Below the pieces are notes generated by a model, which saw only the letters and a list, made by a program, of their open reading frames with translations, searched no databases and was not told the DNA's origin. From Flavobacterium sp. (GTDB taxonomy: Bacteria; Bacteroidota; Bacteroidia; Flavobacteriales; Flavobacteriaceae): a DNA stretch of 5,230 nt. Location: NCBI RefSeq assembly GCF_003525665.1, contig NZ_DQDX01000194.1:11572-16801 (forward strand), given 5' to 3'. The translations under genes were made by a program, and so were the position numbers. Below, piece by piece: positions 1 through 5,011 of the stretch. Every line of letters starts with the position of its first letter. The first letter of the stretch is position 1.

Positions 1-10
1 TAAGAGACAG
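1..10. other. Probable residual Nextera transposase adapter at contig end
   Basis: The first ten bases, TAAGAGACAG, are identical to the last ten bases of the 19-base Tn5/Nextera mosaic end (AGATGTGTATAAGAGACAG). The match sits exactly at base 1 and in the orientation expected when genomic insert follows the adapter. Genomic sequence would then begin at about base 11. Nothing else is visible in bases 11-32, which are the AT-rich 3' flank of the minus-strand gene; no terminator hairpin is seen there. A chance match is possible but unlikely at this exact position. Confidence 0.7.
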
Positions 11-32
11 CTTTTATACTATTAAATTTTTG

Positions 33-374
33 TTATTTTCTTTCGTATTGACAACATCCATGCAATTTGTCATAATCTGCATCGGTAGCTTTCACTTCGT
101 CTGAATCATGACCTGCTTTTGCAATGGCTTTTTTCACATCCAATGAAGAACATTTTTCTTCGTTGATAATTAAATGCAAGGTTTTATCATCAATATGATA
201 CTCAGCACTTTTTACTCCTTTTACAGAAAATACCGCTTTCTCAATTCGCTTTTTACACATTTCACAATTGCCATTCACTTCAATATCAAGTTTGGCATTT
301 TTATTTTTTTTCTCTTGAGCTTGAGTTGAAAGCGTTACAAATAGCAACATCATTCCTAAAATTATATTTTTCAT
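33..374 (-). CDS. Secreted heavy-metal-associated (HMA) domain protein
   Basis: This is a 113-residue exported protein with one HMA (MerP/Atx1-like) metal-binding fold, likely binding a soft metal such as copper in the periplasm. Residues 1-20 form a signal peptide ending in TQAQ. The HMA domain spans roughly residues 27-95 and has the metal loop NGNCEMC, with Cys37 and Cys40; the usual Met before the first Cys is replaced by Asn. The following helix starts KKRIEKAV, and a VKGVKSAEY strand follows, as in canonical HMA domains. A C-terminal tail outside the fold carries HGCC (His105, Cys107, Cys108), which may be a second binding site. The gene is the last of a three-gene minus-strand unit and starts 20 bases after the TonB-dependent receptor stop, so it is probably co-transcribed with it. 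The ATG at 374 directly precedes the signal peptide and has an A-rich upstream region. The metal itself cannot be read from the sequence. Confidence 0.9.
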   Translation of the reverse strand: MKNIILGMMLLFVTLSTQAQEKKNKNAKLDIEVNGNCEMCKKRIEKAVFSVKGVKSAEYHIDDKTLHLIINEEKCSSLDVKKAIAKAGHDSDEVKATDADYDKLHGCCQYERK

Positions 375-394
375 TATCTTATATTTTAAATTTA

Positions 395-2401
395 TTATTT
401 TATTTTAAATCGCAATCCTGCATAATACATTTGACCAAAAACTGGCGCGTACACAATTGAGGTATCAAAAGACGTACCGAAAGGATCGTTTGCTCCTAAA
501 ATCGCTTTGTCTTGTCTATAATTTCCAATGTTTTCGCCACCAATATACATTTCGAAAGTACTTGAAAATGTTCTTGTAATTTGAGCATTCATCACCGAAA
601 ATGAAGGTGAATACTCTGGCAATCTGTCTTCAGGAGCATTTGAAGCAGTAAAAGGCAATTGCTGTTTTCCCAACCAGTTTAATGTAAAATCAAACTTCCA
701 TTGTTGTCCTTTTTCTTTAATGTGTGTTTCGTATTCTAAATTTCCAAATAAACGATGTTTGGCCTGCAGTGGTCTTTGAAAACTTCCCGATAAATAATCG
801 GTAGAAATGTCATAATATTTGTAAGCCGTTCTTAAATTAAAGTGCTTTACAATTTCATAATTAAAATCGATTTGCAAACTATTGGCATACGAATCACCTC
901 GTAAATTGTAAAATAAAACTTCTTGCGGACTTTGCATTACATCTACAACTGCTTGATTTTGAAAATCGGTTCTGTAAAAATCTACAGTTACGTCGGCGCT
1001 TTTGCCAAATAAGATGAAATTCTGAGTAAAACTAATACCGTAATTCCAAGCGATTTCTGGATCTAATCCGTAGATTTTTCCATTAGAATCTAAAACAGAA
1101 AACACTCTTGAACTAGCAAAAAGCTGTTGGTTTTCTGCATAAATATTAGCAGCACGTTTTCCTCTTCCAGCAGAAAATCGAAACACTGATTTTTCCCATG
1201 GATTGTATCGAACATGTAATCTTGGTGTAAAAAATGCTCCTAACCTATTTTGATAATCAAATCTTCCTCCCAAAATATAACTGAATTTATCAGTATCATC
1301 GTAAGTATACTCGAAGAATGCTCCAACAGAATTATCAATTCTACTTACATCAGCCAAGTTTACAAATTCGGCATATTTGTCATAAGTAAAATTCAAACCT
1401 GTAGAAAATTTGTGCATTGTATTACTAATAATCGAATTAAAAATCAGATTCGAATAAAAACTTTGATGTTTGATGTTGTACTGGTTTAATCCAAAATAAG
1501 ATTCTTGATTGTGGTTGCTAAAGGCATTTTGAAATCCGATGCTTTGATACGGCATGTCTTTGAAAACATAACCCACTTTCGAGCTAAAATCAAATCGATC
1601 AGTTACAATTTCTGAACCCCAATAATTGGTTGTTAACTTATCTCTACCAGGATTAAAATCTAATTCTCCTGTTTGTTTTTCATCACGCATGTATCTCGCA
1701 TTCAAGAACGTAACCCAACCCGCTTCTGGATTAGAATATTGCCATCTGTTAGCAACATTTAATTGTCTTCCAAGCGGATTGTCTAGAAAACCATCATCGT
1801 TCATATCATTTTTTGCCACACGAGCATTTCCGTGAACGAACAAACTTGTCGCCCATTTATCGGATACTTTTTTATTGAAATGGGTGTTTAATTCAAACCT
1901 ACTATCGGTTGAACCATAAGCATTTAAAAAGAACGGAATGTCTGATGCTGGTTTAATTAACTCGGTGTTTATTTGACCTGAAATACTTTCAAATCCATTC
2001 ACAACGCTTCCTGCACCTTTTGTAATTTGGATACTTTCTACCCAAGTTCCAGGTGTAAATGATAATCCGTAAGCTTGAGAAGCGCCACGAACCGAAGGAA
2101 TATTTTCCTCAGTAATCATTAAATATGGACTTGTTAAACCCAACATTTTTATCTGTTTGGTTCCAGTCAACGCGTCAGAGAAATTTACATCAATTGATGG
2201 ATTGGTTTCAAAACTTTCTGCTAGGTTACAGCATGCCGCTTTGAGTAATTCTTTGCTAGATACTAAAGTTGTATTAGCCGTTTTGGTAAGTGATTTTTTT
2301 ATTCCTTTTTGCTTTCCTGTGACTTTTACATCCTCCAATTTCTCTTGAGAAAATGATATTGTAACAGCCAAAAGCATTGAGAAAACTAGTGCTTTTTTCA
2401 T
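395..2401 (-). CDS. TonB-dependent outer-membrane receptor, probable metal or metal-complex transporter
   Basis: This 668-residue outer-membrane beta-barrel would move a ligand across the outer membrane using TonB energy. Residues 1-19 are a signal peptide. A TonB-box-like stretch (LEDVKVTG, residues 22-29) follows, then a plug domain (about 35-155) with ITKGAGSVVNGFESISGQINTE-type plug-end residues at 126-147. The rest is a barrel rich in alternating aromatic strands, ending in GLRFKIK. It lacks the N-terminal carboxypeptidase-regulatory-like domain found in many Bacteroidota receptors, which explains its modest length. The plug carries adjacent cysteines (Cys57-Cys58, in KAACCNLAESF), a feature I associate with the Flavobacteriia receptor subgroup found beside HMA proteins. 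The neighbours on both sides are small Cys-pair proteins, so a soft metal, perhaps copper, is the likely cargo; this is inference from context. The reading frame is intact with no sign of a frameshift. The start is the ATG preceding KKALVFSMLL, 52 bases after the upstream stop. Confidence 0.92.
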   Translation of the reverse strand: MKKALVFSMLLAVTISFSQEKLEDVKVTGKQKGIKKSLTKTANTTLVSSKELLKAACCNLAESFETNPSIDVNFSDALTGTKQIKMLGLTSPYLMITEENIPSVRGASQAYGLSFTPGTWVESIQITKGAGSVVNGFESISGQINTELIKPASDIPFFLNAYGSTDSRFELNTHFNKKVSDKWATSLFVHGNARVAKNDMNDDGFLDNPLGRQLNVANRWQYSNPEAGWVTFLNARYMRDEKQTGELDFNPGRDKLTTNYWGSEIVTDRFDFSSKVGYVFKDMPYQSIGFQNAFSNHNQESYFGLNQYNIKHQSFYSNLIFNSIISNTMHKFSTGLNFTYDKYAEFVNLADVSRIDNSVGAFFEYTYDDTDKFSYILGGRFDYQNRLGAFFTPRLHVRYNPWEKSVFRFSAGRGKRAANIYAENQQLFASSRVFSVLDSNGKIYGLDPEIAWNYGISFTQNFILFGKSADVTVDFYRTDFQNQAVVDVMQSPQEVLFYNLRGDSYANSLQIDFNYEIVKHFNLRTAYKYYDISTDYLSGSFQRPLQAKHRLFGNLEYETHIKEKGQQWKFDFTLNWLGKQQLPFTASNAPEDRLPEYSPSFSVMNAQITRTFSSTFEMYIGGENIGNYRQDKAILGANDPFGTSFDTSIVYAPVFGQMYYAGLRFKIK

Positions 2402-2410
2402 TAAATAATG

Positions 2411-2453
2411 GTTTAATATTCATAATTGTTTTAAAATTAAATGAACATTAAAC
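2411..2453 (-). promoter_or_regulatory. Intercistronic stem-loop between the HYC_CC_PP gene and the receptor gene
   Basis: Bases 2411-2423 (GTTTAATATTCAT) and 2441-2453 (ATGAACATTAAAC) are inverted copies matching at 12 of 13 positions, with a 17-base spacer. The single non-match (2418 with 2446) is A against C on the plus strand but becomes a G-U wobble in the minus-strand RNA, so the hairpin is fully paired in the strand that is transcribed. It begins right after the upstream stop codon and ends 9 bases before the receptor ATG. No U-run follows, so an ordinary terminator is unlikely. RNA stabilisation, processing or control of receptor translation are possible roles. The inverted repeat is directly seen; its function is inferred. 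Confidence 0.55.
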
Positions 2454-2873
2454 TTATCCGAATAGCGTAAATTGACAGTAGAGTTTATAAAAAGGCGGCG
2501 AATTGGCATCGCAGTAATAGGCAACAGATTGAATATTTAATGGAGTTGTTTCAGATGAAAATGAAATTGCTTTCCATTCATTAATATAATAAACCGATTG
2601 TAAGTCGAAAGTAATTGATTTTACTACAATTTTCTCAGCTTTATTCTTAAGATTTACTTCTTTATCTGAACAACATTTTTTGTGCGAAGTTTCTTTTTTA
2701 GCACAACATTTTTTTTCTTCTTTTACAGGAACAACACAAACTTCTTCATTCGAAAAAACAGAAGAAACAGCCGCAATTTTATCGCCACAATAATGCACAT
2801 TAAAAGCTAATCCCGAATTGGAAACCAAAAGGAAAAACGCGATTAATAGACTTATGTGCTTTTTAAATTGCAT
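2454..2873 (-). CDS. HYC_CC_PP family secreted cysteine-rich protein
   Basis: This small 139-residue exported protein belongs to a Bacteroidota family named for its conserved residues. A signal peptide covers about residues 1-23 (ISLLIAFFLLVSNSGLAF core). The mature part begins with the HYC motif (27-29, followed by Gly-Asp). Then come Cys46, two cysteine pairs at 56-57 and 67-68 separated by nine mostly charged residues, and a C-terminal SPPFYKLYC motif (125-133). The Lys- and Cys-rich middle looks like a flexible metal-binding segment. The biochemical role is not established to my knowledge. Its place as first gene before a Cys-pair TonB receptor and an HMA protein suggests periplasmic or surface metal handling. 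It is 46 bases downstream of the exosortase F-associated gene but has its own promoter-like box, so it probably starts a new transcript. The ATG at 2873 gives a complete signal peptide. Confidence 0.85.
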   Translation of the reverse strand: MQFKKHISLLIAFFLLVSNSGLAFNVHYCGDKIAAVSSVFSNEEVCVVPVKEEKKCCAKKETSHKKCCSDKEVNLKNKAEKIVVKSITFDLQSVYYINEWKAISFSSETTPLNIQSVAYYCDANSPPFYKLYCQFTLFG

Positions 2874-2877
2874 GTTG

Positions 2878-2885
2878 CAAAGATA
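2878..2885 (-). promoter_or_regulatory. Bacteroidota -7 promoter box for the metal-locus operon
   Basis: Read on the minus strand, bases 2885 to 2878 are TATCTTTG, a full match to the Bacteroidota -7 consensus TAnnTTTG. No TTG is found at the usual -33 distance. The box ends only four bases before the ATG of the HYC_CC_PP gene, so the transcript could start at or very near the start codon. It is the only convincing promoter element upstream of the three-gene unit. Confidence 0.5.
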
Positions 2886-2919
2886 CTATTAAAGAACTTA
2901 CTAAACTCATAATAAATTG

Positions 2920-3363
2920 TTATTTCATTCTTTTTTGATAATAAAACGCTGGAATAAATAACATTACAAATATTGGCTGAATGATAAATCTTCTGATGTA
3001 GAATAAAATCATTTTGCTTTCTGGTCCAAAAAACTTTAAAACAAAAAAGAAACTAATCATTAAAATACTTCCGAAAACCATGTAAAGTAAAATTGAAAAT
3101 TTCACGATTTTGGTGTCTTTAAAAATCATATAAATCAATGCTAATGAAATCATCGAATTAATATAAAATCGGAATCCGTAGCTGAAAAATAGTTTTAAAA
3201 TACTGATGTTAGGATAAGGCGCATTTGTAAATTCATTTTTAAAATAAACTAAAAATGGATCGTAAAATAAGTTGGATTCAAAAACGCGAATAGCAATTAA
3301 AAGCAGTATTAAAAAAAGCGTTATTGCAGCTCTAGTTTTATCTTTTAGAAGATTTTTTAGCAT
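2920..3363 (-). CDS. Exosortase F system-associated membrane protein
   Basis: This is a 147-residue integral membrane protein matching the family found beside XrtF exosortases in Flavobacteriia (the TIGR04127 type). I recognise it from the N-terminal pattern MLKNLLKDKTRA, the RVFESNLFYDPFLVYFK segment (26-42) and the C-terminal FYIRRFIIQPIFVMLFIPAF segment (121-140). About four hydrophobic helices are visible, near residues 11-26, 68-82, 88-110 and 126-142. Its function is unknown beyond the constant pairing with XrtF. The start is placed at the ATG at 3363, where family members begin. An in-frame ATG at 3414 would add 17 residues and lengthen the overlap with xrtF from 26 to 77 bases, which is less likely. 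The overlap implies co-transcription and probably translational coupling with xrtF. Confidence 0.85.
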   Translation of the reverse strand: MLKNLLKDKTRAAITLFLILLLIAIRVFESNLFYDPFLVYFKNEFTNAPYPNISILKLFFSYGFRFYINSMISLALIYMIFKDTKIVKFSILLYMVFGSILMISFFFVLKFFGPESKMILFYIRRFIIQPIFVMLFIPAFYYQKRMK

Positions 3364-3895
3364 AAGATGAAAATTTAATAACCCAAACAATCCATAAAAT
3401 AAAAACGACTCCATAGATAAACAACGGAAAAATAACGCCGTGAAGTACTTCTTGATATTGTGGATAATGAAACATTGAAACTCCTAAAAGTGCAATTCTG
3501 ATGATATTAAAAATATGGATTGAAATGCATCCAAATAGAATAAAAAGTACTGTTTGCTTGAATTTTCCTGAAAATGCAAATATAAAACTCACAAATAAAA
3601 TCATTACACTCAAAGCGTTACAACCTTCAATTATTCTCGAAACCCACTTTTCTCTGTAAAATAAATTCACACTTGGCTCGGTAAAATTGGGTTCAACGTG
3701 AGTTCTTGAATCAAACACCGAAATTAGTTTAGTAGTTTGATTAGCAACAATTTGTGTAAAGCCATCAACTTCAAACTTCTGTTGATCATATATACCTAAA
3801 TAACTGTAATAAGCAAAAGTCAAAACTAAATAAGCTCCTATAAATTTTGATAAAAAAAGCAAAAAAGGTTTGTATTCTTTAAAATATTTTTTCAA
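3338..3895 (-). CDS. xrtF: Exosortase family protein XrtF
   Basis: This polytopic inner-membrane cysteine protease-transpeptidase of the exosortase/archaeosortase superfamily is predicted to cut and sort C-terminally tagged exported proteins. With the start used here it has 185 residues. The active-site pattern is complete: Cys92 in EGCNALS, Arg133 in NIIRIALL and His152 in HGVIFP. Hydrophobic helices lie near residues 11-30, 94-108, 115-141 and 154-173. I chose the TTG codon at 3895 because homologues begin just before a KKYxxxYKPF-like stretch, the codon follows an A-rich tract, and a promoter-like TTG-N19-TAAATTTG lies upstream. The alternative GTG at 3937 would give 199 residues but falls on that promoter. 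No PEP-CTERM-like or other tagged substrate is encoded here. The gene overlaps the exosortase F-associated gene by 26 bases and is divergent from the GAF protein gene. Confidence 0.88.
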   Translation of the reverse strand: MKKYFKEYKPFLLFLSKFIGAYLVLTFAYYSYLGIYDQQKFEVDGFTQIVANQTTKLISVFDSRTHVEPNFTEPSVNLFYREKWVSRIIEGCNALSVMILFVSFIFAFSGKFKQTVLFILFGCISIHIFNIIRIALLGVSMFHYPQYQEVLHGVIFPLFIYGVVFILWIVWVIKFSSYAKKSSKR

Positions 3896-3909
3896 TTTAT
3901 TTTTTTTAA

Positions 3910-3939
3910 CAAATTTATATAAAAAGTTAAGACACACAA
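3910..3939 (-). promoter_or_regulatory. Promoter for xrtF and its partner gene
   Basis: On the minus strand there is a TTG (3939-3937), a 19-base spacer and then TAAATTTG (3917-3910). This is an exact fit to the Bacteroidota layout of a -33 TTG and a -7 TAnnTTTG at the usual spacing. Transcription would start near 3904, leaving a leader of roughly 8-10 A-rich bases before the TTG start codon at 3895. The match is seen in the sequence; activity is inferred. Confidence 0.5.
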
Positions 3940-3943
3940 TAAT

Positions 3944-3951
3944 TACTTTTG
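3944..3951 (+). promoter_or_regulatory. -7 promoter box for the GAF protein gene
   Basis: TACTTTTG matches the TAnnTTTG consensus fully and lies 16 bases before the ATG at 3968, followed by an A-rich tract that can serve in translation initiation. No TTG is present at the expected -33 distance, so the upstream half is weak. The box sits only four bases from the -33 TTG of the opposing xrtF promoter, so the two polymerases would compete for the same DNA. Confidence 0.4.
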
Positions 3952-3967
3952 CATAAAAAATAAATTT

Positions 3968-4420
3968 ATGAGTTTTGAAAGTTTAAAACCATCGGTAATT
4001 TCGATTCTTTCTGATACTGGTTCTAGAGATGAGAAATTAAAAAATCTATGTCAATTTTTATCTGATTCTGTTGACTATTACAATTGGGTTGGATTTTATT
4101 TTGCCAATCACGATACTAAAACATTACATCTTGGTCCCTACGTTGGTGCCGAAACCGATCATACTGTAATTCCGTTTGGAAAAGGTATTTGCGGACAAGT
4201 TGCTGTTTCAAATCAGAATTTTGTAGTGCCAGATGTTGCTGCTCAAGACAATTACATCGCGTGTAGTTTTACAGTAAAATCTGAAATTGTGGTGCCACTT
4301 TTTATAAATGATGTAAATATTGGTCAAATAGATATTGATAGTCATGTTCTTGATCCGTTTACAGAAAAAGACGAGAAGTTTTTAGAATTTGTGAATCTTG
4401 AAGTTGCCAAATTATTCTAA
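3968..4420 (+). CDS. GAF domain protein, free methionine-(R)-sulfoxide reductase type
   Basis: This 150-residue cytosolic protein is a single GAF domain closest to the fRMsr (YebR/MsrC) family, which reduces free methionine-R-sulfoxide. Visible family features are WVGFYF (40-45), LGPYVG (55-60), IPFGKGICG (68-76), YIAC (96-99), KSEIVVPL (104-111) and IGQIDIDS (118-125). Cys75 and Cys99 are spaced 24 apart, as are Cys94 and Cys118 of the E. coli enzyme. Glu106, Asp122 and Asp124 fit the substrate-binding acidic residues. The position of the third E. coli cysteine (Cys84) is His65 here, so the catalytic cycle would have to use only the Cys75-Cys99 pair, or the protein may be a GAF sensor. It is divergent from xrtF, and a shared terminator follows six bases after the stop. 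The ATG at 3968 follows an A-rich leader and gives the usual family length. The family is confident; the enzymatic activity is less so. Confidence 0.85.
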   Translation: MSFESLKPSVISILSDTGSRDEKLKNLCQFLSDSVDYYNWVGFYFANHDTKTLHLGPYVGAETDHTVIPFGKGICGQVAVSNQNFVVPDVAAQDNYIACSFTVKSEIVVPLFINDVNIGQIDIDSHVLDPFTEKDEKFLEFVNLEVAKLF

Positions 4421-4425
4421 TAAAA

Positions 4426-4458
4426 AAAATCCGTTCACTTAAAAAATGAACGGATTTT
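4426..4458. terminator. Bidirectional intrinsic terminator between convergent genes
   Basis: A perfect 12-bp stem (AAAATCCGTTCA at 4426-4437 with TGAACGGATTTT at 4447-4458) encloses a 9-base loop. It lies 6 bases after the GAF gene stop and 20 bases beyond the stop of the convergent minus-strand gene. On the minus strand the hairpin runs into eight consecutive T; on the plus strand only four T are present, so termination should be stronger for the minus-strand gene. Confidence 0.9.
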
Positions 4459-4477
4459 AAATATAAACAAACAAAAC

Positions 4478-4774
4478 CTAAACCTCTAAAACACTATTTT
4501 CAGCATTTGCAAATTCGTTCCAACGGAAACTATCTGCTTCTGGATCATTAACATAAGCACCGTCAACTAGATATTTGAATTCAAATGTGTTGTCTTTTGG
4601 CAAATCAAATGTAGCTTTAAACGTTCCGTTTTTTAACTTTGATAATTCACCTTCTGCTGGATTCCAACTGTTGAAATCACCAATAACTGCAGCTGTATTT
4701 GCTTCTTTCGCTTCTAAAGAGAAAGTAACTTTACAAACTGGTTTTGTTTTTATAAATTGCTTCTTGATTGCCAT
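4478..4774 (-). CDS. Stand-alone isoamylase early-set (CBM48-like) domain protein
   Basis: This 98-residue protein without a signal peptide consists almost entirely of one immunoglobulin-like early-set domain related to CBM48 and the AMPK-beta glycogen-binding domain. Key features are VTFSLEAKEA (16-25), the VIGDFNSWNP loop (30-39, Trp37), the TFEFKYLVDGAYVNDPEAD segment (63-81) and a C-terminal RWNEFANAENSVLEV (84-98, Trp85). In larger enzymes this domain sits before an alpha-amylase or branching-enzyme catalytic domain; here no catalytic domain is present. Small stand-alone versions of about this length are common in Bacteroidota. It may bind glycogen or alpha-glucan in the cytosol, but no partner gene is nearby. 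The ATG at 4774 fits the family N-terminus. It is convergent with the GAF gene and divergent from the 2TM gene, so it is probably transcribed alone. Confidence 0.85.
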   Translation of the reverse strand: MAIKKQFIKTKPVCKVTFSLEAKEANTAAVIGDFNSWNPAEGELSKLKNGTFKATFDLPKDNTFEFKYLVDGAYVNDPEADSFRWNEFANAENSVLEV

Positions 4775-4922
4775 AACTATTTCATTTATAGATTAGTGAG
4801 ACAAAGTAAAGCAATATTAATTAACAAATAACAAGGTGTTGCAGATTTATTGTTTTAATAAAATTTGCCCCAATTTCTACTTAAATTCTTAATTTATAGC
4901 TTGTTAAATTTTACTTTTCAAA

Positions 4923-4940
4923 TAAGAAAACGTTTTCTTA
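4923..4940. promoter_or_regulatory. Perfect 18-bp palindrome, candidate operator
   Basis: TAAGAAAACGTTTTCTTA is a perfect inverted repeat with no spacer, centred on CG at 4931-4932. It lies 25 bases before the -33 element of the rightward promoter and about 150 bases upstream of the start of the leftward early-set gene. The form AAAACGTTTT with central CG resembles operators bound by LacI-family dimers, but no regulator is encoded here. The symmetry is directly seen; operator function is inferred. Confidence 0.45.
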
Positions 4941-4964
4941 ATATGCTATACTGAAATCACAATT

Positions 4965-4993
4965 TTGTTTTTTAAATAAATTTCATACCTTTA
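4965..4993 (+). promoter_or_regulatory. Promoter for the 2TM-domain gene
   Basis: A TTG at 4965-4967, an 18-base spacer and TACCTTTA at 4986-4993 form a near match to the Bacteroidota TTG plus TAnnTTTG promoter, with one mismatch at the last base. Transcription would begin near 5000, giving a short leader of roughly a dozen bases before the ATG at 5012. Confidence 0.45.
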
Positions 4994-5011
4994 AAAACAA
5001 ATTTTAACGTT

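Noticed and set aside
1250..1489. Plus-strand open frame of 79 codons inside the receptor gene
   Set aside because: It lies wholly antisense to the intact TonB-dependent receptor frame, resembles no family I know and has no promoter-like box.
1626..1835. Plus-strand open frame of 69 codons inside the receptor gene
   Set aside because: Antisense shadow of the barrel-coding region with no recognisable domain.
2157..2348. Plus-strand open frame of 63 codons near the receptor 5' end
   Set aside because: Antisense to the plug and signal-peptide region of the receptor, with no family resemblance.
2277..2423. Upstream out-of-frame AUG in the hairpin before the receptor gene, opening a short minus-strand frame of about 50 codons
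   Set aside because: The product resembles nothing, the frame overlaps the receptor start, and the AUG is buried in a predicted stem. It may matter for regulation but is not a gene.
3364..3414. 17-residue N-terminal extension of the exosortase F-associated protein
   Set aside because: It would enlarge the overlap with xrtF to 77 bases, and family members begin at the MLKNLLK-like position, which is the ATG at 3363.
3906..3930. Short TTAAC/GTTAA inverted repeat in the xrtF-GAF intergenic region
   Set aside because: Only five base pairs with a 15-base spacer in AT-rich DNA, which is expected by chance.
4575..4796. Plus-strand open frame of 73 codons over the early-set gene
   Set aside because: Antisense to a well-supported CBM48-like gene and lacking any known motif.
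4802..4834. Possible minus-strand promoter for the early-set gene (TTACTTTG at 4809-4802 with a TTG at 4834-4832)
   Set aside because: The -7 box breaks the conserved second base and the spacing of 22 bases is long. The gene must have a promoter in this gap, but this candidate is too weak to list.
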